NCBI GenBank assembly: GCA_019614645.1
Contig: JABWDB010000011.1
Location: 2,653,501 to 2,717,500 of the forward strand
Direction of reading: 5' to 3'
Origin: Stratiolaelaps scimitus
Lineage: Eukaryota; Arthropoda; Arachnida; Mesostigmata; Laelapidae
Length of the DNA: 64,000 nt
Positions 1 through 9,109 of the stretch are shown here, in pieces (positions within the stretch are counted from its first letter, which is position 1; each line of letters begins with the position of its first letter). The notes under the pieces are model-generated. The model ran no database searches. It had not been told where the DNA came from and worked only from the letters and a program-made list of their open reading frames with translations. The translations under genes were made by a program, and so were the position numbers.

Positions 1-534
1 GACGGCACCCCAGCACGAGCGTGTCTCTGAGGCTGTCGTTACGTCTGCCATTGACGGCAGCCACCTAAAGGGCCACAGTAAAATTGGGTTTCCGTTTTTG
101 ACTATGCGCTTCTCCCTGCTCCGTTGAAACGAGGCGACGAAAAAAAAAAAAACGAAAAACACGAGGCCGAAGAATCCATCCATGAAACAGTCCCAGGCAC
201 AGACAGATTCGCAGTTGCGGTTATCCTCGTTCGGCAGCCCCCCCCCACACAGAGGCTTTTAGCACCTGCCACCAGATGAGAAGAGACCACCTCGCCCTAT
301 CTATCTATGCCTCTATGGATTCCTCTCTCTCGGTCTCTCTCTTGCTTTCTTTTTCCGTCCCCGAGACCCGCCACGTCGAGCAGACAGCGGTGGCAGTGAG
401 ACGCTCACCGGCCGTGGATGGGAGACCCCTTCCTCGCGTCGGTAGTCAGACCCGTAACGAGTATCGGTTGCTGCAGCATCAGAGGCTGTAATAGCTCTGC
501 ACTACTACCCACGTCTAGTGGTGGCAGTCACAGT

Positions 535-552
535 AGCAGCAGCAGCAGCAGC
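535..552. repeat. (AGC)6 trinucleotide microsatellite
   Basis: Six uninterrupted AGC units, preceded by a degenerate CAGTAGC start. It would encode poly-Ser, poly-Ala or poly-Gln depending on frame, but no surrounding frame looks like a real gene. Confidence 0.9.
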
Positions 553-876
553 AAATTTCAGGGTTCCAAGGGTGTGTCCAAGGGGGTAAGAGAGTGCGAT
601 GGGAACGCCGCCCCGGCCGGCAAGGAAGCGGACGCGGCCACCGGGATTGGAAAGTCCACATCACGTGGCTGCGCTCGCGTCGTATGGAAACTTGCGGAGC
701 GCACGGGGCGCACATATGGAGAGGCATAACGAGGAGATGGAGCGAATCCACGGATTGCGGGGGCTGAGGGAGAAGCCTGAGCGGGGCTCGTTGGTGGCTC
801 TCGGCGTGACGGTCTCCGTAGTGTCTATGGAGTTGCTCGTGCAGGAGCTCGTGCCACTGGCTGGCTAGATACAAAC

Positions 877-898
877 ATATATATATATATATATATAT
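877..898. repeat. (AT)11 microsatellite
   Basis: Uninterrupted alternating AT of 22 bases, flanked by unrelated GC-rich sequence. Confidence 0.95.
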
Positions 899-1320
899 CC
901 GGAAGAATAGAACTTAGTAGTAGTACTAGTAGCAGTAGAAGCTGCGCCCAGCTGCAGGAGAGGCAGAGGACGACGTAGTGCTTTCCAATAATATTCGCGC
1001 CTCGTCCGTTTTCATTCTTGCAGTAACGGCAGTTGCTGCCGCTGCCGCCGCCATCGTAGCCCTCGCAATAGTCGGCGGGCACAGAAACACACGTCTGCAC
1101 CGCAGGCCGCCGAATACGGAGAGGAGGGACCCGCCTTTCCTGCTCCCGACAGGCGCTAGACTGCGACTCTGAAGAAGACGACGACGACGAGTTCGACTGA
1201 CTGACTCTGACACTGTCTGATCCACGGCAGCGGCGGACTCGCTGGGACGTAGCAGTGTTACACGGCCGGGCGAACGACGGTCGAAGAGAAGCGGAACCAA
1301 ACCCTCTGTTTTAGTTTTTT

Positions 1321-1348
1321 CTCTCTCTGTCTCTCTCTCTTTCGCTCT

Positions 1349-1380
<32 letters not shown>
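1321..1380. repeat. Compound CT/TA microsatellite
   Basis: A CT-rich tract (1321-1350) runs directly into about 29 bases of alternating TA (1352-1380). The same CT-then-TA arrangement recurs at 16117-16176 and 51187-51226. Confidence 0.95.
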
Positions 1381-1385
<5 letters not shown>

Positions 1386-2121
1386 TGAAGCGACTGAAGC
1401 GCTGTCCGGACACTGATGGCAGGGGGCTGGTTGCCAGCCTCCGCGTCAGTCAATTGGATTGGCGGTGCGCGCCGGCGGCAGACTGCTCCGAAGGGAGCGC
1501 GGGAGATGCTCGCGGAACAGGGGCCCCGAGCAGCGCGAGCGTGGCAGAGATACGAAAGGCACACACACAGACAAAGTGGAAAGACGGCGAGAGGACACGG
1601 CGGGAGGAATCGAGGGATAGGGACCCCGGGGGGATTTTGCCCGCGTTCAAATATGTTTCACTTGTGAGGAGGATTCGCCAGAGGCGGAGGGGGAGATCAG
1701 CCGGGCCGCAAAGCACAACGCTCGTTCGTACCGAGCATCCAGCAGCTGTCCCTATACTACGCGATAGAGATTGGCGGCGATACGCGCGCGCTAGGCGCGA
1801 ATGGGTAGTGGATTCGAGTCACAGCTGAAGGGTGGATGAGAAAGAAATGTGGAGATGCCTATATACACATTTATGTATGCGTATGTATCTGTCTACAGCG
1901 CACTGCTTGCTGCAGTAGCTGGTCGGTGTCGAGATGCGTCGGGAGAGATTTATGCGGGAGAGATCTAGCTGTCGCTATCGGCTGAAGGGGTGATATCGCT
2001 GTGGATACCTAATGGTTGCGAACTTCCGCCGCCGTGGTGATTCCAGTCTTGTGTCTATTGAAATGTGTCACGATACTGTGAGATACTCATATTGTAAACA
2101 GGGTATGTTTGAATCTCATTG

Positions 2122-2124
<3 letters not shown>

Positions 2125-2156
<32 letters not shown>
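2125..2156. repeat. (AT)16 microsatellite upstream of a SINE-like copy
   Basis: Thirty-two bases of alternating AT, ending immediately before the tRNA-like start of the first family A copy. Confidence 0.95.
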
Positions 2157-2158
<2 letters not shown>

Positions 2159-2317
2159 CAACCGAGGGAGACCCGTAAGTAAACGGGTTCGATCCCCACC
2201 GTTGCACATTTGCACTTGGGGGTGCGTCATACGAAGCAACGCAGCATGCAATTTCGTCGACATTCAATGTTGGCTGAGAGTCCACTCAAAAACATATGTA
2301 TATATATATATATATAT
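2157..2317 (+). mobile_element. SINE-like repeat family A, copy 1 (tRNA-like head, (TA)n tail)
   Basis: The head carries a Pol III B-box type sequence (GGGTTCGATCCCC near 2185) followed by ACCGTTGCA, which could pair with the GCAACC at the start as a tRNA acceptor remnant. The body carries the family landmarks CGAAGCAA and a 3' segment AATGTTGGCTGAGAG, and ends in a TA tract (2299-2317). Two other copies occur at 2369-2518 and 13373-13480. Homology between the copies is visible by eye. Calling it a SINE is inference from the tRNA-like head, short length and dispersed copies. Confidence 0.7.
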
Positions 2318-2368
2318 TCGGACTGCCGGAGACCACGCACGTATTGTCAAGTAGCTAGCACATTTTCC

Positions 2369-2518
2369 GGCTGGCTCACAGCCCTAAACATTGATCGTTC
2401 ACGGAACAGCTTTCGGCATTTGCTTCATAAGACGGACCCCTTTAAATGCAAATGCGGAACGGTGGGTATCGAACCCGTGTTAAAAGGCGCACACGAACCC
2501 AGCACGTCGGCGGGCTCA
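2369..2518 (-). mobile_element. SINE-like repeat family A, copy 2
   Basis: Read on the minus strand this copy has GGGTTCGATACCCACCGTT (the B-box region of copy 1), then GCATTTGCATTT, GGTCCGTCTTATGAAGCAA, and a GGGCTGTGAGCCAGCC end that can form a small hairpin. It lies about 50 bp from copy 1 in opposite orientation, so the pair forms an imperfect inverted repeat around the TA tract at 2299-2317. It keeps more 5' sequence than copy 1. Confidence 0.7.
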
Positions 2519-2959
2519 GCACATATTGCCAAGAAGCTATACGGGAATATCTGCCATACCCAAGATCCGATTTTTTCGCCAGCTCTGATAATCGATTAGG
2601 CGGTTTTCCGCCCATGTATCATGTCCTTGCTGTCCATATGGCCCAATGATTACACACCAATCGTAAGGAGGCCCACGGCACAATAAATCTGCCCAGACCC
2701 ACCAATCAATGTTAACTTGTGGTAAACAATCCGTTTCGGTAGCTCATTTCCATTGCTCATTATCTGGCAGCATTATATTGCTACGCTATAAACAGCCGGA
2801 TGCCTGCTGTTCTTTAATATTAGGCCAACTGCAATGGCCAACCGAGAAGGGCCGGGGGCTGATCTATCTAGAAGAGGAACACAACAAATATATGAGGTGG
2901 AATATTGTGATAGCTAGGCCTGGCGACCATGAGTGCCTGCCGGGGTAACGGCAATACAC

Positions 2960-2961
<2 letters not shown>

Positions 2962-2990
<29 letters not shown>
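2962..2990. repeat. (AT)14 microsatellite
   Basis: Uninterrupted alternating AT of 29 bases. The sequence just upstream (2905-2960) is GC-richer, with a weak tRNA-like look but no clear B-box. Confidence 0.95.
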
Positions 2991-2991
<1 letters not shown>

Positions 2992-3233
2992 CTCGTTTGC
3001 GAGAGATAGGTTATCTAGCCGGCCATTGGAAAGGCGAGTAGACGGTCATCTCTTTCGATATTAAAAAGGTGGTTCTACACCGCGGATAGGTGCTGATGCG
3101 GGGACGAGAGCTCTCGACTGCGATGCTAATCATACAATGGGCAACCTGTCACCTGATGCCGCTGAAAGAGACAGTGAGTCCGTTTTAGAGCTGGCATTTC
3201 GATCTAGTTGGACCACTATATCGCGATAAATAT

Positions 3234-3414
3234 AGCGATAAGATATATATATATATATATATTTAAGTGGGGCGTGAGTTTAGCGGGTAGGTCTGCCACT
3301 CCACCAGGCAGGAGTCCCACAGTACCATGGCAAATACCTTAGTTGTGAGGCCTGGTCTGCATGAGCATTCTCCGTCATAAAAAAAAAATATATATATATA
3401 TATATCTTATCGCT
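3234..3414. repeat. Inverted repeat with (TA)n arms flanking about 125 bp
   Basis: The left arm AGCGATAAGATA runs into a TA tract (3234-3262). The right arm is a TA tract running into TATCTTATCGCT (3388-3414). The non-TA parts are exact reverse complements over 12 bases, and the arms extend through the TA tracts, so the structure could extrude as a cruciform. The loop holds no recognised gene. The minus strand just beyond the right arm contains GGGATTCAAAG, a weak B-box-like sequence. Confidence 0.85.
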
Positions 3415-5310
3415 CCCAACTTTGAATCCCGGCTTAGTGTTATCCGGAGCTGTCCAGCACCTTTGCAGAACTACTAAATGCGTATGAATAGAAAACCAAC
3501 GTATCTCGGACAAAGTCATACATAGTCGCGGCAGATCCCGACAGCCTCCTCGTTTATCCTGCGTACCAACGGGGATTGCCGTGGTTGTGCCATTAGACGT
3601 CAGATTACGTAGTGGCAAACTTCAGCGACAGCTCCACCTCAGCGCCGACCACAGGCCCCTTCGAAACACTAATAAGACCTTCAGTACGCGGTGGTCTCAT
3701 CCCGTCCGAGTTGAGCTGTTATCGTACGCTACCAGTATGTTAGCCAAGCCATTACAGAGTTAGGAGAATGCGAGAATTTGCAGGGCCGAGCAACGGCAAC
3801 GGGCCCGACGCTGCGGCGAGGAACCAACCCGCGCTATTTCTTTGACTTGACATGGCAAACATGGTCATTACCAGCCGGGTGTCATCGCGCGTACGAACGT
3901 GGGCCGGGTAGTACACAGCTGGCTGAAGACAACGGCAGCAGCGAGGGCTTGACGCGTACCAGCCTGTTACCTGCCGGCGTCGGCAGCGCTGTTTACATAC
4001 ACGTGTTCCTGTGTGCCGCACTACGTGCTTAGGCTTTACTAACCCCCGAGATCCTTCCCCCCAGTCCCCGAGCACGTTACGACTATGAGGTAGTGGACGC
4101 CTACAAATACGGGCGTGGTGGCAGGGGTAGTCGTCGAGATATATCGAGTCGTAGATTGCGCTCCAGGCCACAAGAAGTGCAAGGCCAAACAAGGCGAAAA
4201 AGGGGACGGACACCGAAGGACAACTAGGCGCGAAGGACTGTGATGAGAGAAAACGAGGGGGATCGCGCGCGAGGGGACAGACCAGAGTTGGCTTTTTCTT
4301 CGCTTCAATGAGTGTATCATACCAGTTCTACATCGTCGGGAGCCTATCCGCCGGTGGACGACGCAGAAACGTTAAGACTGTGATCATGCGGGCGTTCGTT
4401 GACGGCCACCGTTCAGCGGGCAACAGCCGCTGTGCAGCAGGACTGCGACGCCCGCCAACGTCCAGCTGCGCGAAGCGGTGTTTCTACCCGAACTCTCAAG
4501 GTCGCGGTCTCAACGAGCGGCCGCAGCGCCGGCTCAACAGATAAGGGAAAACGCGGACGCACGCATGAGAAAGACAGAGAGAGAAGGGGAGAGATATACA
4601 GGGAGGATATAAGTGGGTGTGGCGAACAGCCGCTAAGGTGACAAGAGGATAAGGTAAGGCCACGATAGGTACTCGGAGATAGGCTTGCCATATCCTGCCA
4701 CAAGGACGTTTTTGTATTAGGACCCTGCCACGAACAGAACACGGAGATGATGTTCGCCTGACGATCGGCAATGGGCCGGCTATCGTCTGACAGCCGCCAA
4801 AACGTGTCAGCTCGACGTACCTTTCACGACGGTACGTCAATGTTCGCATTTCGTGTCACCATTAAATGGTTGATTCTGCCAGGACGTGGCTAAAGTTTGC
4901 CGAAACACATTCTAGACAAATGGCATAGAGGGACATCGCTCGACTTGGTCATCGGCGACATGCGTGCGAATAGGACGTTACGATAATATGACGTGGATTG
5001 TCGATGAGGAGTATACTATAGGATCGCTCGAGGTGGTTGGATTGTGCGCCGAATACATGAGGCCCATATCGTGCAATGATGTTGTACTCATATACGGCCC
5101 ATAGCGCCGTATGTCATATGTCATCCCTTGTGATAGGGACAAAACGCTATTGGACAATAGGCAAGTTGAGCCGCGAAAATAGCCTTAAATTTCTTCCGGT
5201 AGTGGCTTCGATAATGTGGTGTAGTTTTTATTCGTTGTGCATTAGAAAGAAAGGCCTAATGGAAAGGCTGGAATCCACACATAACGAATCAATCCACTTG
5301 GTAAACAGAT
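3415..5310. other. Unique-looking intergenic or intronic sequence
   Basis: I see no gene here. Open frames up to about 150 codons exist around 3750-4850, but they overlap on both strands and have Arg/Pro/Ser-rich composition without a recognisable domain. A short GA-rich stretch lies at about 4565-4600. Confidence 0.45.
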
Positions 5311-5317
5311 AGTAATT

Positions 5318-5490
5318 AGAGAAGCAGTTTTGAACAGGGTGTCACATTGAGGCCGTCATGGTCATCACCTCTGAGGGAGGTATTGTGTCTCTGCCTCTGT
5401 ACAGCGAGGGACAGGCGTTGCAGAAGGAAGGAACCTGCGCGCTTGTCCCCGGTGGCGCAGATCAGCCTGTGGTAGACTCCTTCGAAGAAA
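5318..5490 (-). pseudogene. Protein-like fragment, possibly C-terminal part of a non-LTR retrotransposon
   Basis: On the minus strand the translation contains HRLICATGDKRAGSF followed by LLQRLSLAVQR and a stop at about 5316-5318. This Gly-Asp-x-Arg / Leu-x-Gln-Arg-Leu-Ser-x-Ala-x-Gln-Arg pattern resembles C-terminal segments I associate with reverse transcriptases of non-LTR retrotransposons, but that is from general recognition and needs a search. No start or catalytic region is present, so it can only be a fragment. A second, inverted copy of its first 42 bases lies at 5579-5620. Confidence 0.4.
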
Positions 5491-5620
5491 GCTACGGAAG
5501 TAGGCCACTCCAGGCAACTCACCTCTGTGCCCTTCCCGCCTTCGAAACGCTAGGCGGCCACGACCCCCTCTCTGCTAATTTCCTGGAAGAAGTCAACCAC
5601 AGGCTGATCCGCGCCACCGG
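5449..5620. repeat. Inverted repeat, two 42-bp arms about 88% identical
   Basis: Bases 5449-5490 and 5579-5620 are reverse complements with five mismatches in 42 positions. They are separated by 88 bases of unrelated GC-rich sequence. Both arms encode the same peptide theme in outward directions (HRLICATG on minus, HRLIRATG on plus), so these look like two copies of one coding fragment rather than a random palindrome. Confidence 0.9.
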
Positions 5621-5725
5621 TAACAAGATCCTATTATGTAAACAATGCAACTCATGAACATAGATGAGACAATATAATAGAGAGAGATGGCTCTCTGTGT
5701 GTTAAATTTTATTGTATTATATATG

Positions 5726-5743
5726 TATATATATATATATATA
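5726..5743. repeat. (TA)9 microsatellite
   Basis: Alternating TA preceded by an AT-rich slope that includes TATTATATATG. Confidence 0.9.
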
Positions 5744-5749
5744 CGTTTT

Positions 5750-6945
5750 GGCGATATATAGTACACTACGAAGCGAAGTCTGAAGATGATAGCTCTGAAG
5801 AGAACATCGCCCCCTTGCCACGACTGACTCTGACGAGGGCTCTCGAATCCTTCGCCGTTGACTGTTGTTCGGTTCGACATTTCTCACTGTTTATCCATTG
5901 ACACCTCATTGTGTACAATGCCGATGCCGGGCATATTCTTCGTATTGAGTGTACAATTATAATGCACATGTTGCACCGGCGTTGAAGAGGCAACGCCGGT
6001 GTTGCCCTTGGCAGCGATGCTGTCTGACGGGGACCACAGTGCACTGGGTGATTGATATTTGTCGAAAAGTGACATTGCGGAAGGAATGAAGGCAAGAGCT
6101 GTGAATGGCGGGTTGATTCAGAAACAAAAAGAAAAAAGACCATCTCCACATCGATATTTCAATGCCAGTCATGTCACCCGGTGCTGGAGGCGGCATGGCC
6201 GATCGTAGGTGAATGCGGGTTGACAAAACAATGATGGACTGAAGTGAACACAGTGTATGATACATAGCTGACACAGTGCTCCTATCTATTAACGCATGCT
6301 CGATATGTGACGCTGCCGTTGGGCTATACATTGCCTAACGAATATACAGGAATTTGACTAAATTTGCGCCGTAGTTTAATAGACGAACCACAGTAACACG
6401 GGTATAGATATTAATTAGTAAATAATTAGTAATAACGTGAACAACTGTCCAGGAGTAAACTAAGACAGGACAGCAACTTGTGCAGCTCTACGCCTGTACA
6501 CTGATCATGATTTAATGATTTGGGCGAGCCGGAGCAATAAAACGCAGATCAATTACGCCGTTAGACGTCGTCCGATACTGATTTCACCGTCGGATTGTCA
6601 TTGAGAAACGCTTGGTTGGCCTAATACTGAATAAACGTGCACTTCGTCTGCGAACCGAGTGGCGATCTTCAATTGGCTCGCAAAAAACTGGCTGTTAGAT
6701 TCGTCCGATTACAGATAGATAGCAAGGAACCCTTTCATAAAATCGTATAGTTATGTCAAAGATTGAAATCTTTGAAATGCAACGCTTGTAACACGCACGC
6801 ACGAATACACACGAACAGTCACCGACGATACAAAACAGCTGATTCGAATGAATTGTCTGATCGCATCGGTTTGCGACTTGGAATTTCAAGTCGAAAATTG
6901 TTCGCTTAAACAAATGAGCAACGGGTCCACTTGAACGCGTTAATT
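5750..6945. other. AT-rich intergenic or intronic sequence
   Basis: No gene is supported. Open frames around 5770-6330 on the minus strand overlap one another and show no domain. No simple repeat of note is present. Confidence 0.45.
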
Positions 6946-6949
6946 GCGT

Positions 6950-6984
6950 TCGAACTTAACATATTGCAATTTTTAAAACTTGCC
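6950..6984 (+). repeat. Family C tail module, degraded copy
   Basis: The segment GAACTTAACATATTGCAATT followed by TTTAAAACTTGCC aligns with the family C end seen at 9022-9083 and 31936-32005 (consensus GAACTTAAGCATTGTAAAA, then T-rich, then AGTTCCG). It is diverged and the upstream part is not recognisable as a tRNA. Confidence 0.45.
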
Positions 6985-8090
6985 ACGCTCGCCCCCTGAA
7001 GTCGAATATACGCACACACCCTCTACAGTATCTACAGCGTCATCTCGTGGGCTCGCCCGCGCTACAGATTTGCCGGCACGAAATCCTTACTCATGCAATC
7101 CGCTTCTGAATTCATGTATGCATGCAGGAAAGGCCGATAGGGTGGCTCTATGCGAGTAGCGACTGCTGCGGGAGACCAGCTACTCGAATCTGAAGCCGAC
7201 AGTTTGTCAGGAGCGAGATCGTTCGTAATATACGACAGGCTTACGACGTCTACAGGCGGCCGGCTCGGCAAACAGCCCCAAGGGCAGATTGTTTTCGATA
7301 TGGTCCGACCCGATCTCCCCCGTGCTTACACCGGCGGTATCACGTTCGTTGCGAAGCAAGCCCGTGTTCGTCTCCCGTTCGACCGCGACGGCTTGGACGC
7401 GCTGGGTATTTACGGTGCGTAATATGAACGTCGGCTACCCATCTACCAGCCAGCCAGCCAGCCCGGCCGACGCCATCTCAATGCCAGTGAAGTTCCTCGC
7501 GTTCCCGGCCCTGCGATTTTCAACGAACGAGCAGGAGAGGCGAAACGCTCTGTGTGGCTGGTGACGCCTTGGCTACTGGTACCATGTAATAAGTACGTCG
7601 CGGAGTGTGTCCCCGACACAAACACCCCACATATACAATGGACTCATCCATTGTAGATTATGCAAATGTTCGACAGGGATTTGATGTCGGCGTGTGTCCT
7701 TGTGGCTTAATGCTGTCCACTTTACCCAGCCTGTCCAACTGTTCATCTAATCTATAGGATATGTTGGCAACATACTATGCCTGTTTGATGGATCCAGTAT
7801 GACGGCGTGCTTCTAACGGAGCGCTTATAAATGATGTTCTTTTCGAAGCTCCACAATCGCCGCCGCGGAGCATAAATACCCTGGCAGGCTGAGCGCTGAT
7901 CATTGACAGTACAAGTTTCATGTCTAAGTCCTTCATATCTGGAGGTCAGTGCGCGAACGTGATGATGTGTCAGTATCTGTGACTCTCAGGGACACCAAGT
8001 GCTCTAATCCAAGAGAGAGAGAGAGAGCATAGGCATTTGTCGTTTCGAAAAATGCAAAAATTGCCTCTCACAGTTGACAGCGTGATGGCT
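6985..8090. other. Intergenic or intronic sequence
   Basis: No gene is supported. A small (CCAG)4 run lies at about 7446-7461 and a short GA run at about 8010-8030. Open frames around 7150-7560 have no recognised domain. Confidence 0.4.
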
Positions 8091-8100
8091 TCGACCGTGC

Positions 8101-8225
8101 CGAACTCTCTGGCTGAAGTAAAAAAACAGGTTCAAGTCCCGCGACCTGGAGATCTACAAAAAAAATGTAAGCATTGTAAAAATTGCACTATCCTCTACTA
8201 ACAATAACCCTTTAACTTCATAAAC
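8101..8225 (+). mobile_element. SINE-like repeat family B, internally deleted copy
   Basis: The sequence CTCTGGCT is followed by CAGGTTCAAGTCCCGCGACC, which matches the B-box and following stem of the copy at 35765 almost base for base. The tail carries AATGTAAGCATTGTAAAAAT, shared with family C, and then ACCCTTTAACTTCATAA, which parallels ACCTTTATCACTTTAA in the 35765 copy. The anticodon-stem region is shortened relative to that copy. A real tRNA gene is excluded because no complete cloverleaf can be drawn. Confidence 0.65.
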
Positions 8226-9021
8226 GTTTTGGGAGAAAAAAACTCGCGGATTCAAAAGCGGTTCTTGTTTGTTTAAGGCCGAGCGCACCACCACATTTCT
8301 CTAGAAGGATCTCCCTGATGCCAGACTACTCTGGTAAAATACGATACAAGACCCCAGTGGGGAAGGTACAACTACTAGATATTCGTAGGATTAAGAGCCT
8401 CACACACAGTTCATGTCTCGTCGGAGCTGACATTCAGCCCTCGGGAGTCCATTCATTCATTGTGCGTATCGTACGTGGAGGTTATCTGAAGTCTATTTTT
8501 GTTCTGCCCTGCGGGAATAGCATGTCTGCGGGACACCGATCTGTCTAATGATACAGGAGCTTCACATGACCGCATCAACATACAGCCTTTCCTGTTGTTA
8601 CTATAATTATAGGTTATGCTCGTGATTAATTAGCGCCGACTGATCTTCGTTGTGAAACGTTAGTGAGTCTTCACCGGCTGACCCCTCTCCTAGAATTATG
8701 CTTCATGATCAGTACCCCCAATAGATTTGCTCGAAGCAAAGGGGCCCCGACAGGTCCTCCTCATAGTAATACCTAAAAACTTAAGAGCAGAGGCCTGTCA
8801 GATGGGGGAACAGCTGAGGGTGAGCTCGAAAAACAATAATTATAATAGATTTGGTCGATCATTTGATCTGATTTGTAAACCCCGGTTTGTACATAATAGC
8901 CCTATACATATTATATATCGTATACACATTATTGTCGCTATTTATAAACTCACCGCAGCTGATGCTTGCCGCCGTTGCGTCGCTACACGCCTCCGTGATA
9001 TACGATAATAATTCCATTCAA

Positions 9022-9083
9022 TTATTTCTTTATTGACGGAACTGCGAAATATTACAACACTTAAGTTCTCGTATTAAAATAAA
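9022..9083 (-). repeat. Family C retroelement-like 3' end, copy at 9 kb
   Basis: On the minus strand this reads GAGAACTTAAGTGTTGTAAT, then TTTCGCAGTTCCG and CAATAAAG. It matches the copy at 31936-32005 over the whole module and ends near an AATAAA signal. It resembles the 3' end of a poly(A)-signal-bearing retroelement. A tract of A/T-only sequence (9075-9105) precedes it on that strand. Confidence 0.6.
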
Positions 9084-9109
9084 AATAAAATAAAAAAAAA
9101 ATTATCACC

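Larger units (their letters stand above)
1..2120. other. GC-rich leader block with simple repeats, no supportable gene
   Basis: This stretch holds no reading frame I can support as a gene. The open frames here overlap on several frames and encode Arg/Ser/Pro-rich or microsatellite-derived residues such as alternating Tyr-Ile. It contains an (AGC)6 run at 535-552, a TA tract at 877-898, and a CT tract running into a TA tract at 1321-1380. The mix of CpG-rich sequence and CT/GA tracts would suit an untranslated exon or promoter area, but nothing here proves it. Confidence 0.5.

Noticed and set aside
926..1564. 212-codon minus-strand frame
   Set aside because: It includes Tyr-Ile repeats from the TA microsatellite and Glu-Arg/Thr-Glu repeats from the CT tract. 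It is a product of simple sequence.
2157..2210. Functional tRNA gene (B-box at about 2185)
   Set aside because: Only the T-arm region and part of an acceptor match are present. D-arm and anticodon arm are missing, and the same unit is repeated elsewhere as a longer element.
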